A stretch of DNA of 64,000 nucleotides from NCBI GenBank assembly GCA_036374175.1, contig DASUUH010000062.1, positions 1 to 64,000 of the forward strand. The letters run 5' to 3'. Every line of letters begins with the position of its first letter. The stretch's first letter is position 1. Positions 40,943 through 49,650 of this stretch are shown in pieces. The stretch comes from JASLBX01 sp036374175 (lineage in GTDB: Bacteria > Actinomycetota > Actinomycetes > Jiangellales > Jiangellaceae). Below the pieces are notes generated by a model. That model saw nothing but the letters and a program-made list of their open reading frames with translations, ran no database searches and was not told the DNA's origin. Both the position numbers and the translations under genes were made by a program.

Positions 40943-42340
40943 ATGACCATCGTGCAGAACGTCGCGCGCACCCAGCCGAGTGTCCTCCACGTGGACCTGG
41001 ACGCATTCTTCGCCGCGGTGGAGCAGCGGGACAAGCCGTCGCTGCGCGGTCGGCCGGTGATCGTCGGCGGCCTGGGTCCGCGGGGGGTCGTTTCGACTGC
41101 ATCGTACGAAGCACGCAAGTTCGGCGTGCGCTCGGCGATGTCGATGGCCGAGGCGCGTTCGCGCTGCCCGCATGCGGCGTTTATCGCTGGTCGTTTCCGG
41201 GCGTACCGGGCGGCCAGCGAGATCGTCATGTCCGCGCTGCGCGAACTGTCACCGGTGCTCGAACCGCTCTCGCTGGACGAAGCGTTCGTCGACCTGGCCG
41301 CCGGCGAGAATCACGACCTCTCACCGGCCGGCGTCCGAACCCTCGGTGAACGGCTCCGCACCGAGATCTACGACCGCACGGCCCTCACGGCAAGCGTCGG
41401 CGCCGCGACGTCCAAGCTGCTAGCGAAGATCGCTTCAGAGCAGGCCAAGCCGGACGGACTCGTGGTCGTCGAACCGGGCACCGAGCTTGAGGTGCTCCAC
41501 CCGCTGCCCATCCGTGCGCTGCCCGGCATCGGCCCGGCCACCGCGGAGCGGCTGGCCCGGCTCGGTGTACGGACGATCGGTGAGCTCGCCGCGGTCACCG
41601 CCGACGAACTGGTCGGGCTCCTCGGCGAAGCATACGGGCGTTCGCTGTACCGCCTGGCCCGCGCAGAGGACGAACGTCCGGTCTCGTCCGAGCGGGAGAC
41701 GAAGTCGGTGAGTATCGAGGACACCTTCGACCAAGACATCACCGACCGCGCCTTGCTCACTGCCCTGATCGGCAGGATGGCGATGAAGGTCACTGGACGG
41801 CTGCGCGAATCCGGCCAGTCCGGACGCACCGTGCAGCTGAAGGTCCGCCTACACGACTTCACCACGCTGTCGCGGTCGGCCACACTGCCCGGGCCGACCG
41901 ACGACGCAAGAGTGGTCGGGCGGGTGGCGGCCCATCTGCTCGACGAGGTCGACATTACCGGCGGCATCCGGCTGCTGGGCGTCGGCCTGGCCGGCCTGGC
42001 CGACTGGGTTCAGGAAGATCTGTTCGCCGACCATGACAACCCGCCGGAGGCCGCGGCGCCGGCCGGTGAATCTGCCGCCACGAAGGAGCGCGCCGATCAC
42101 GTGGATGCGGCGACCGGAGGCGCAGTCGAGCCGACCGGACGTCATCCTGAGGAGCTGGTCCACGCGTCGCGCCGGTGGGTCGCGGGAATGGACGTCCGCC
42201 ACGACGAGTACGGGGCCGGCTGGGTCTGGGGCGCCGGGCGGGGCCGGGTCACAGTCCGCTTCGAGACCGCGAACACCGGCGCTGGACCTGTTCGCACGTT
42301 CGCCGCCGACGACCCCGCTTTGTCCCCCGTCACCAGCTAG
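40943..42340 (+). CDS. dinB: DNA polymerase IV
   Basis: Y-family translesion polymerase of 465 residues. The catalytic motif VDLDAFFAAVEQ near residue 18, SYEARKFGVRSAM near 53 and LSLDEAFVDLA near 110 hold the metal-binding acidic residues and steric gate. The thumb and little-finger domains follow to about residue 350. A C-terminal module (about 405-460, RHDEYGAGWVWGAGRGRVTVRF) looks like the tudor-like tail seen in mycobacterial DinX-type enzymes. No LexA box was found just upstream. It is divergent from uspA. Confidence 0.93.
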   Translation: MTIVQNVARTQPSVLHVDLDAFFAAVEQRDKPSLRGRPVIVGGLGPRGVVSTASYEARKFGVRSAMSMAEARSRCPHAAFIAGRFRAYRAASEIVMSALRELSPVLEPLSLDEAFVDLAAGENHDLSPAGVRTLGERLRTEIYDRTALTASVGAATSKLLAKIASEQAKPDGLVVVEPGTELEVLHPLPIRALPGIGPATAERLARLGVRTIGELAAVTADELVGLLGEAYGRSLYRLARAEDERPVSSERETKSVSIEDTFDQDITDRALLTALIGRMAMKVTGRLRESGQSGRTVQLKVRLHDFTTLSRSATLPGPTDDARVVGRVAAHLLDEVDITGGIRLLGVGLAGLADWVQEDLFADHDNPPEAAAPAGESAATKERADHVDAATGGAVEPTGRHPEELVHASRRWVAGMDVRHDEYGAGWVWGAGRGRVTVRFETANTGAGPVRTFAADDPALSPVTS

Positions 42341-42446
42341 CCGCAGCGAGGTTCCACAATGTCGCGACCGCGCCGCACGAGCCTCTCACTTGGGCCGGCA
42401 CCGATTGTTTAGCCAGCTCTCAGGTAGGCCGGGCAGACTGGGCGGC

Positions 42447-43130
42447 ATGCGGGTACTTGTCGTGGACGACGACCCAGCAGTACGGGAATCGCTGCGCCGG
42501 TCGCTGGCCTTCAACGGCTACGACGTGGTGCTGGCGGCCGACGGCGAGCAGGCGCTGCGGTCGATCTCGGCCGAGCGCCCCGACGTGGTCGTGCTCGACG
42601 TGATGATGCCCAAGCTCGACGGCCTGGCGACCTGCCGGGCTCTGCGCGCCGCCGGAGATGACGTCCCGGTGCTCATGCTCACCGCCCGGGACGAGGTCTC
42701 CGACCGGGTCGCCGGTCTGGACGCGGGGGCGGACGATTACCTGCCCAAACCGTTCGCGCTCGAGGAACTCCTGGCCCGACTGCGGGCGCTGCTGCGCCGA
42801 ACCGTCACCAGCGGTCCCGCGGCCAAGACGCTGCAACTGGCCGACCTGTCGCTCGACCCCTCGACGCGAGAGGTGTACCGCGGCGATCGGCGCGTGCGGC
42901 TCACCCGCACCGAGTTCAATCTGCTCGAACTCCTGCTACGACACCCACGGCAAGTGCTGACCCGCGAACGCATCCTCGAGGATGTCTGGGGCTACGACTT
43001 TCCCACCACCGCGAACTCCCTCGAGGTGTACGTCGGCTATCTGCGCCGCAAAACGGAGGCAGAAGGCGAGCTGCGACTCATCCACACGGTCCGCGGAGTT
43101 GGTTACGTCGCCCGGGAGACACCACCGTGA
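42447..43130 (+). CDS. mprA: Response regulator MprA-like
   Basis: A 227-residue OmpR-type regulator. The receiver domain has the acidic pocket VDDDPAVR, the phosphorylated Asp in VLDVMMPK and Lys in LPKPF. The winged-helix domain ends in TVRGVGYV. The mprA-mprB-pepD gene order matches mycobacteria, supporting the name. ATG 42447 has CAGACT seven bases upstream, so it may be leaderless. TCTCA-containing sequences just upstream could allow autoregulation. The stop overlaps the mprB start (GTGA). Confidence 0.9.
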   Translation: MRVLVVDDDPAVRESLRRSLAFNGYDVVLAADGEQALRSISAERPDVVVLDVMMPKLDGLATCRALRAAGDDVPVLMLTARDEVSDRVAGLDAGADDYLPKPFALEELLARLRALLRRTVTSGPAAKTLQLADLSLDPSTREVYRGDRRVRLTRTEFNLLELLLRHPRQVLTRERILEDVWGYDFPTTANSLEVYVGYLRRKTEAEGELRLIHTVRGVGYVARETPP

Positions 43131-44539
43131 GCACGCTCAGGGAGTTGCTCGACCGCGCTCCCGCTGCGCGCGTCCGCGAAGGTGTGCGGAGGATGCCGCT
43201 ACGCCGGCGGGTCGGCGTGCTCGCCGCCCTGGGCGTGGGCCTGGCCGTGCTGATCACCGCCATGGCCGCCTACTGGACGGTCCGCGTTCAGCTGACTCAG
43301 AGCGTGGACGAGGACCTACTCGCACGCGCCTATGCCGCCGCTCCTGGGCCGCTGGCCGATCCCGCTGAGCTCAACCAAATCAGCCCTGAGCCGTTCGTCG
43401 CGGCGGGACTTCGGGTAGCGGTCATGCGATCGGACGGCATCGCGGCCTTCCCCCGCGACCACGCGCCGCCGCTCAGTGAATCCGAGCTCGCCGTCGCACA
43501 GGGCGGCGCCGATCAGAGCATCCGGACTGCATTGCTGGACGGCGAGTCCTTCCGCGTCGTAGCCGTCCCGGCCGCGGCGAGCTTCGCACTGGTGCTGGCC
43601 CAGTCCACCGCCACCGTGGACCGTGTTCTCGACCAGCTCGGGCTGGTGTCGGTGGTTGCCGGCGGGCTCGGCATCGGTGTCGCAGCGTGGGCCGGCGCGT
43701 CCATCGCCCGGGCCGGCCTCCGTCCTGTTGAGCGCCTCACAGCGGCGGCCGAACATGTGGCCGCCACCGGGGAGCTCGACCCGATCGAGGTCCAAGGCGA
43801 GGACGAGATCGGCCGGTTGGCGCACGCATTCAACGCCATGCTCACGGCACTGGAGGAAGCCAGGACACGGCAGCGCCGGCTGGTGGCCGACGCCGGACAT
43901 GAGCTGCGCACTCCCCTCACCAGCCTGCGGACCAATCTCGACCTGTTGGCGCAAAGCGACCGGCAGGGTGGCCTGGACGGAGCCGAACGGGCCGAACTCA
44001 TCGACGACGTGCGGGCCCAGATCACTGAGTTGTCCACACTTGTCGCGGACCTCATGGAACTCTCCCGCGAGGACGCCCCTCAGGACCACCACGAAACCGT
44101 CGACCTCGCGGATGTCGTCCGCGATGCGCTCACGCGAGTTCGCCGGCGGGCCCCGAACATCACGTTCTCGGCTGACTTGCGGCCGTGGTTGGTGGAAGGC
44201 GACTCGCGGCTGCTCGGCAGAGCCGCGACGAACCTGCTGGACAACGCGGCCAAGTGGAGCCCCGACGGCACGACGGTGTCGGTGACGCTCCGCGACGGCG
44301 TCCTCCAGGTCGACGACGAAGGCCCCGGCATCGCCGAGGCCGATCTGCCGCACGTGTTCGAACGTTTCTACCGTTCCAGCGAGGCCCGCAGCCGCCCTGG
44401 ATCCGGTCTCGGGCTGGCCATCGTCCGCACTGCCGCCCTCCGCCACGGGGGCAGCGTGAGTGCGGGCCAAGCGCCCACGGGCGGGGCGAGGCTGACCATG
44501 CAACTGCCCGGCCAGAGTTCTTCGTCAGCTTTAGTGTGA
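43127..44539 (+). CDS. mprB: Sensor histidine kinase MprB-like
   Basis: A 470-residue membrane kinase with two membrane segments (about 24-48 and 168-190) flanking a sensor domain of about 120 residues, a HAMP domain, the HisKA motif AGHELRTPLTSLR (phosphorylated His near 263) and an HATPase domain with NLLDNAAKWSPDG and GSGLGLAIV. In mycobacteria MprB senses envelope stress. The start GTG 43127 overlaps the mprA stop by four bases, giving tight coupling. Its stop abuts the direct-repeat site upstream of pepD. Confidence 0.9.
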   Translation: MSTLRELLDRAPAARVREGVRRMPLRRRVGVLAALGVGLAVLITAMAAYWTVRVQLTQSVDEDLLARAYAAAPGPLADPAELNQISPEPFVAAGLRVAVMRSDGIAAFPRDHAPPLSESELAVAQGGADQSIRTALLDGESFRVVAVPAAASFALVLAQSTATVDRVLDQLGLVSVVAGGLGIGVAAWAGASIARAGLRPVERLTAAAEHVAATGELDPIEVQGEDEIGRLAHAFNAMLTALEEARTRQRRLVADAGHELRTPLTSLRTNLDLLAQSDRQGGLDGAERAELIDDVRAQITELSTLVADLMELSREDAPQDHHETVDLADVVRDALTRVRRRAPNITFSADLRPWLVEGDSRLLGRAATNLLDNAAKWSPDGTTVSVTLRDGVLQVDDEGPGIAEADLPHVFERFYRSSEARSRPGSGLGLAIVRTAALRHGGSVSAGQAPTGGARLTMQLPGQSSSSALV

Positions 44540-44557
44540 ATCTCAGTTCAATCTCAG
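44539..44557 (+). promoter_or_regulatory. MprA-box candidate upstream of pepD
   Basis: Two perfect direct repeats AATCTCAG (44539-44546 and 44550-44557) are spaced by three bases, which places them on the same face of the helix at 11-bp periodicity. They lie immediately after mprB and 15 bases upstream of a TAGAGC -10-like element, so they would cover the -35 region. MprA binding to tandem repeats at pepD is established in mycobacteria. Confidence 0.7.
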
Positions 44558-44580
44558 GCTCACCGGGCACGGTAGAGCAC

Positions 44581-45954
44581 ATGGATCAGACGACACGCGA
44601 CACGTCAGACGCCGAAACCACCCCAGGGAGCGGCTGGTCGACCACCCCGGCGTCGGGCAGCGGCCTGCCGCGGCGGGACCCGTGGACCGCGCGCCCCACC
44701 GACACGGGGCCGCTTCCGAGGCCGACCGACACGCGTGCGATTCCCGATGCGTCCGGCGACCGGCCCGCCGATGCAGGTGGCCAACCGGCGGACGACACTC
44801 GAACCGCAGCGCCGAGCGAACCCGGCGCCGACTTCGGTGCTCCGCCACCGGGCCACCCCACCGACAGCAGGCCGGCTCGGCCGGCCCGCCGGGGAACAGC
44901 ACTGCTGGTGGCGCTGGCCCTGGGCGCTGGAGCGCTGGCCGGGGTGGGCGGAGCCGCAGCCTACGACGTGCTGACCGACTCCCCCGCTGACGCCCCGAGT
45001 AGCAGTCTCACCGAGGGTGACGACGCACCGGCCGACCAGACCGCTGCGCCCAGCCTGGAGAGTGTGGAAGCAGTGGCGGAGCAAGTCCTGCCGAGTGTCG
45101 TGTCGATCAGCGTCGGCGGTGGCGGCGGCAGCGGTGTGGTCATCTCGTCGGACGGCCAGATCCTCACCAACAACCACGTCGTCGAAGCCGCGGGCGGCGG
45201 CCCGATCATGGTGACGTTCCAGGACGGCTCGACCGCGAGTGCGGACGTCGTCGGTACCGATCCGTTGACGGACCTGGCAGTCATCCAGGCTGACGGCGTA
45301 TCTGACCTGCAGGCGGCCGAGCTCGGCCGGTCAGGCGACCTGCAGGTCGGCGAACAGGTTGTGGCCATCGGCTCGCCACTGGGTCTGGACGGCACCGTCA
45401 CGACCGGCATCGTGTCGGCTGTCAACCGTCCCGTGACGGCTGGCGACCAGGCCGCCGGCGGCGTGCTGACCGTCTTCGATGCGATCCAGACCGATGCGCC
45501 GATCAATCCGGGTAACTCGGGTGGGCCGCTGGTCAACATGTCCGGCAAGGTGGTAGGAATCAACAGCGCGATCGCGTCAACTGGCATCAGCCCCGGATCG
45601 ATCGGACTCGGCTTCGCGATCCCCATCGATCAGGCCACGCCCATCGCCCAGGAGCTCATCGAGACCGGTCGCGCCACCCACGCCCAGATCGGTATCGGGG
45701 TGGACACCGCCAACGGTGAGGTGCGCGGTGCCATCGTTCGCGATGTCCGCCCGGGCAGCGCCGCCGAGCAGGCCGGGTTAGAAAGCGGCGACATCGTCAC
45801 CCACGTCGACGGCCGGCTCACCACCGATGCCGAGTCGCTCATCGCAGCCGTGCGGTCGTACCGTCCGAGCGACGATGTCGAGCTGACCGTCATCCGCGAC
45901 GGCGAGACCGTCACCGTACCGGTCACTCTCGGCAGCGACGCCTCGACAACCTGA
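44581..45954 (+). CDS. pepD: HtrA-like serine protease PepD
   Basis: Membrane-anchored envelope-quality-control protease of 457 residues. A long Pro/Asp/Gly-rich cytoplasmic region (about 1-100) precedes a membrane helix (about 105-130), the protease domain with His199, Asp231 and Ser313 (GNSGG), and a C-terminal PDZ domain (about 370-450). All catalytic residues are present. The position directly after mprAB and the MprA-box candidate support control by MprAB, as in mycobacteria. The ATG at 44581 is preferred over upstream in-frame codons because homology starts there. Confidence 0.93.
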   Translation: MDQTTRDTSDAETTPGSGWSTTPASGSGLPRRDPWTARPTDTGPLPRPTDTRAIPDASGDRPADAGGQPADDTRTAAPSEPGADFGAPPPGHPTDSRPARPARRGTALLVALALGAGALAGVGGAAAYDVLTDSPADAPSSSLTEGDDAPADQTAAPSLESVEAVAEQVLPSVVSISVGGGGGSGVVISSDGQILTNNHVVEAAGGGPIMVTFQDGSTASADVVGTDPLTDLAVIQADGVSDLQAAELGRSGDLQVGEQVVAIGSPLGLDGTVTTGIVSAVNRPVTAGDQAAGGVLTVFDAIQTDAPINPGNSGGPLVNMSGKVVGINSAIASTGISPGSIGLGFAIPIDQATPIAQELIETGRATHAQIGIGVDTANGEVRGAIVRDVRPGSAAEQAGLESGDIVTHVDGRLTTDAESLIAAVRSYRPSDDVELTVIRDGETVTVPVTLGSDASTT

Positions 45955-45975
45955 CGTTCCGTCTCCCTCCCACAA

Positions 45976-46023
45976 GATCACGGGCGGTCCGCGGTGGCTC
46001 CGGCACCCGGACCGCCCGTGATC
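45976..46023. terminator. 16-bp perfect hairpin after pepD
   Basis: GATCACGGGCGGTCCG and CGGACCGCCCGTGATC form a perfect 16-bp stem; GGTG and CACC extend pairing inside the loop. It lies 21 bases past the pepD stop. No U-run follows. The outer end CCCGTGATC also occurs at the end of the argC palindrome. Confidence 0.75.
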
Positions 46024-46071
46024 GGCCGTTGGGCCAAAGCCCGTGTCGGTGGCAACCGGCAAACTGGGTTC

Positions 46072-47616
46072 ATGCTGCTTAAGGACGTCGCCGAGACCTC
46101 GGCCGCCGTCGCCGCCACGTCCAGCCGGCGAGCCAAGATCGCTCTGCTGGGTGAATGCTTGCGCCGAGCCGAGCCTGGTGAGGTGCCGATCGTGGTGGCG
46201 TATCTGTCCGGCGAGCTGCGGCAGCGGCGTACCGGGCTCGGCTACGCCGCGCTGCGCGACATCCCGAGTCCCGCCACGGCGCCCTCTCTGTCCGTCGCGG
46301 CGGTCGATGCCGAGTTCGCCGCTATGGCAGAACTGGCCGGAAAGGGCTCGGCGACAGCGCGGCGCGACCGCTTCAACGCGCTGATGGCCAACGCCACCCC
46401 CGATGAGCAACGACTCCTCGCGGGGCTGGTCACCGGCGAACTGCGGCAGGGCGCGCTCGACGGGGTGCTCACCGAGGCGGTGGCACAGGCAGCCGCCGTG
46501 CCCGGCCCCGACCTGCGGCGGGCCATCACGGTGGCTGGGGTACTGACGCCGGTCGCCCAGGCGGTCCTCACCGAGGGAACCGCGGGGCTGGACCGGTTCC
46601 GGCTGGCCGTCGGCACACCGCTGCGACCCATGCTCGCTCAGAGCGCCCCGACGGTCTCGGACGCACTCGCCCGCACGGGTCGGGCCGCCGTCGAGTGGAA
46701 GCTGGACGGCTTCCGGGTTCAGGTGCACCGCAAGGGCGAGGAAGTGAAGGTCTTCACCCGGACCCTCGACGACGTCACATCCAGAGTGCCCGAGCTCGTG
46801 GCGGCCGCCCTTGGCCTGCGGGCAGAGTCCGCCGTGCTGGACGGTGAGGCGATCGCGCTCGGTGCAGACGGCCGCCCACAGCCCTTTCAGCAGACGGCGT
46901 CGCGGTTCGGGCGAAAGCTGGACGTCGCGCGGGCCCGTGCGCACACGCCGCTCACCCTGTACCTATTCGACTGCCTCCACCTCGACGGCGCCGACCTCGT
47001 CGGCGCGCCTGCCGGTGAGCGGTTCGCCGCCGTCGACGCCGCGGTACCGACGTCGCTTCGCGTGCCCCGCATCGTCACCGACGACCCCGCAGCCGCGCAG
47101 CAGTTCTTCAACGACGCGATTGCACACGGCCACGAGGGCGTGCTGGTAAAAGCTCTCGACGCACCCTACGAGGCGGGCCGGCGCGGCTCGGCGTGGGTGA
47201 AGGTCAAGCCGCGGCATACGCTCGATCTTGTCGTGCTCGCCGCCGAGTGGGGCCACGGGCGCCGGCGCGGCTGGCTATCGAACCTGCACCTGGGTGCCCG
47301 CGATCCGGCCGGCCGGTACGGCCCACCTGGCGAATTCGTGATGCTCGGCAAGACGTTCAAAGGTCTCACCGATGCGATGCTGCGCTGGCAGACCGAACGC
47401 CTGCTGGCCCTCATTGAAGGGCCGACGGACGGCTGGGTGGTGCACGTCCGGCCGGAGCTAGTGGTCGAGGTGGCGTTCGACGGCGTACAACACTCACCTC
47501 GGTACCCCGCGGCCATGGCGTTGCGATTCGCCCGGGTGCTGCACCATCGGCCCGACAAGCGGGCCGACGAGGCAGACACCGTCGATCACGTTCACGAGAT
47601 CCACCAGCCCGGGTGA
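46072..47616 (+). CDS. ATP-dependent DNA ligase, LigB type
   Basis: A 514-residue ATP-dependent ligase. The adenylation motif I is in VEWKLDGFRVQVHR with the AMP-accepting Lys, motif IV is in GHEGVLVKA and motif V is in WVKVKP. A helical N-terminal domain (about 1-190) resembles the DNA-binding domain of archaeal/LigB ligases. Actinobacteria often carry LigB beside the NAD-dependent LigA; its exact role is uncertain. ATG 46072 follows CAAACT by six bases. It converges with the next membrane protein gene. Confidence 0.92.
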   Translation: MLLKDVAETSAAVAATSSRRAKIALLGECLRRAEPGEVPIVVAYLSGELRQRRTGLGYAALRDIPSPATAPSLSVAAVDAEFAAMAELAGKGSATARRDRFNALMANATPDEQRLLAGLVTGELRQGALDGVLTEAVAQAAAVPGPDLRRAITVAGVLTPVAQAVLTEGTAGLDRFRLAVGTPLRPMLAQSAPTVSDALARTGRAAVEWKLDGFRVQVHRKGEEVKVFTRTLDDVTSRVPELVAAALGLRAESAVLDGEAIALGADGRPQPFQQTASRFGRKLDVARARAHTPLTLYLFDCLHLDGADLVGAPAGERFAAVDAAVPTSLRVPRIVTDDPAAAQQFFNDAIAHGHEGVLVKALDAPYEAGRRGSAWVKVKPRHTLDLVVLAAEWGHGRRRGWLSNLHLGARDPAGRYGPPGEFVMLGKTFKGLTDAMLRWQTERLLALIEGPTDGWVVHVRPELVVEVAFDGVQHSPRYPAAMALRFARVLHHRPDKRADEADTVDHVHEIHQPG

Positions 47617-47656
47617 CGCGCGTCCCGAGCCCCAGACGGCGCGTGCCGCTCGGCCG

Positions 47657-48430
47657 TTAGCCGCGACCTGCGCCCAACCGGTTGGCCAGGCTCGTCAACT
47701 CGTCCACCAGAACTTGCAGACCGGTGTGGTCGGACGACTGCTGGACCAACAGGACGGCTTCCCAGACCGCCATGTGAACCGCGCGGCGGGTCTGTGGATC
47801 CGGCTGGCGCCGGCTGGCCAGCTGCACGTCGACCTGGGTGGCCGCCTCGATCACTTGGCTCCAGGCCCTGGGTGCAGCCGGCCGAGCCTTACCCATCGCG
47901 ATGCGGCGAACGTGGTCGACATTCGACAGAACCTCGCGCCGGTGGCTCCGAAGGCGGTAGTGCATGATCGCGGTACCTAGCGCCACACCGGCCACCAGGC
48001 CTACCGCCGCGGCGATAAGAACCACGGGCACACCGGCGCCGATCAGCGCTGCGACACCAGCACCGGCCACCGCACCCATGATTCCGCCGACGACCGCACC
48101 GCGGACGTGGTGCTCGCGGAAACCGAAACCGAGGACACGCTGTACCGGTGGCCGGTCGCGCATCGCAAGCAGGATTTCTGAGCGCGCGGTCTGGTCGGTC
48201 ATCTCCGGATGAAAAACCGCGACGGAGTCGACAGCGGCTTGCCCAGTCGCGCCCGCATGGCCCGGGCGGCCGGACGTGAACTTGATCGCTCCCCAATCCC
48301 GGGCTTCGACCACATTCGGCAGCCACGAGCCTCGCTGCGAGTCCAGCGCATCCATGGCGCGCTGCTCAGCTTCCCAAGCCTGCTCCCACTCGCGTTCGGA
48401 GTGAGCGGTCAATGGGTGGGGACGGCTCAT
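47657..48430 (-). CDS. Unknown membrane protein with a glycine-zipper-like segment
   Basis: A 257-residue protein with a hydrophilic N-terminus (about 1-105), a hydrophobic Gly/Ala-rich hairpin (about 108-155, RGAVVGGIMGAVAGAGVAALIGAG) and a helical C-terminal half. The Gly pattern suggests close helix packing. ATG 48430 is chosen over an in-frame upstream start because the family-like region begins there. I do not recognise a known family. It is flanked by ligB and a SURF1 gene that is transcribed in the opposite direction. Confidence 0.7.
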   Translation of the reverse strand: MSRPHPLTAHSEREWEQAWEAEQRAMDALDSQRGSWLPNVVEARDWGAIKFTSGRPGHAGATGQAAVDSVAVFHPEMTDQTARSEILLAMRDRPPVQRVLGFGFREHHVRGAVVGGIMGAVAGAGVAALIGAGVPVVLIAAAVGLVAGVALGTAIMHYRLRSHRREVLSNVDHVRRIAMGKARPAAPRAWSQVIEAATQVDVQLASRRQPDPQTRRAVHMAVWEAVLLVQQSSDHTGLQVLVDELTSLANRLGAGRG

Positions 48431-48571
48431 CGCAGTTCTGCTCTCCAAGATCAGTAGGAAGCGTTGCGGCCCCCTGGGCGTCAAGCCCCGCACGCCAGAT
48501 CAAACCTAAAGCATGCCAGCTCGTACCGACAGGGCACGTCCCGCCGAATCGCCCACCGGTAGCCTCGAATG

Positions 48572-49366
48572 GTGCTCAGGTTCCTGCTCACGCCGCGGTG
48601 GCTGGCGCTCCACGTCACCGCTGTCGTGATCGTCTCAGGATTCGTCGTGCTCGGCTGGTGGCAATTGGGCGTCTACCAAGAGAGCCAGGCCCGTCAGGAA
48701 GCACGCGATAGGGCTCCTGTGGCATTGAGCACGGTGGCGGCAGCCGGCCAGCCGCTCGCCGACGCAGTTGACCGGCCGGTGACTGCTACCGGGTCCTATG
48801 GTGACGAGTTGGTCGTGCCCGCCCGGGTTCACGACGGCATTCTCGGTGCCTACGCGCTGACGACCCTCGACACCGGCGATGGTCTGCTCGTGGTCTTGCG
48901 CGGCTGGGAGCACGACGCCGCCGACTTTGCGGCGGCACCGGACGGCGAGGTGGTGATCACCGGTCACTTGGTTGCCTCCGAGGTGCCGGCACAAGCCACC
49001 GGACCGCGTCCAATACCGGCCGGGCAGGTCGGCTACATCTCACCGGACGCCGTAGCCCACGCGACCGGTCGGGATGCCAGCGAGTTCTATGACGGATACC
49101 TCGTAGCGTCGGACGAGCAGCCCCCGCCCGCGGCGGCGCCAGAGCGGCTTGAGGTGTCCGCGGTGGCACCGATTCGCGACGTCAGTCCCTGGCAGAACCT
49201 GTCGTACTGGGCACAGTGGTGGGTGTTCGCCGGCGCCGTGCTCGTCTTCTGGGCCTCGTTCGTTCGGGCCGGACTCACGAAGCGGCGCTCGACACCAGAT
49301 CCGGACGTTCAGCCCGCACCCGAGCAACAACCTTCCGTTCGGCAACGAACGACATCAGCGGGATAG
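48572..49366 (+). CDS. SURF1-family protein
   Basis: Membrane protein of about 264 residues. SURF1 proteins assist heme insertion and cytochrome c oxidase assembly. Two membrane segments, near the N-terminus (VVIVSGFVVLGWWQLGVY) and the C-terminus (LSYWAQWWVFAGAVLVFW), flank an external domain with GQVGYISPDA. GTG 48572 is favoured by TAGCCT six bases upstream; the adjacent ATG at 48569 would add one residue. Its last 92 bases are antisense to the DUF3817 gene, an unusually long convergent overlap. Confidence 0.87.
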   Translation: MLRFLLTPRWLALHVTAVVIVSGFVVLGWWQLGVYQESQARQEARDRAPVALSTVAAAGQPLADAVDRPVTATGSYGDELVVPARVHDGILGAYALTTLDTGDGLLVVLRGWEHDAADFAAAPDGEVVITGHLVASEVPAQATGPRPIPAGQVGYISPDAVAHATGRDASEFYDGYLVASDEQPPPAAAPERLEVSAVAPIRDVSPWQNLSYWAQWWVFAGAVLVFWASFVRAGLTKRRSTPDPDVQPAPEQQPSVRQRTTSAG

Positions 49367-49598
49367 TCCCGGCCAGCAGCACGGGAACCAGCCAGCGCCA
49401 TGTCCACCGCAGCTGGATGCCGAGATACATGGTCACCATGAAATACGCCATGTAAACCCAGCCGTGCACGATGGCCACCCACTCCAGGCCGTCCACGCCG
49501 AAGCCGTACTTGGCGATCATCTCGACACAGAACAGCAGCAGGATCACGCCGGTGCCGTACGCGAGGGTGCGGTACGCGGTCAGGGTTCGCGGGCTCAC
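49275..49598 (-). CDS. DUF3817 membrane protein
   Basis: A 107-residue membrane protein with three hydrophobic segments. The motif YKYGFG-like AKYGFGVDGLEWVAIVHGWVYMAYF is characteristic of DUF3817. Similar small proteins are widespread in Actinobacteria but of unknown function; the pairing with SURF1 hints at a link with the respiratory membrane. Its 3' end overlaps the convergent SURF1 gene by 92 bases. The start at 49598 follows the family N-terminus. Confidence 0.82.
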   Translation of the reverse strand: MSPRTLTAYRTLAYGTGVILLLFCVEMIAKYGFGVDGLEWVAIVHGWVYMAYFMVTMYLGIQLRWTWRWLVPVLLAGTIPLMSFVAERKVVARVRAERPDLVSSAAS

Positions 49599-49650
49599 CC
49601 CGACAGGTTAGAACGTGCCCTGCCGCGCTGTGCACGCTGCATGCCGACGT

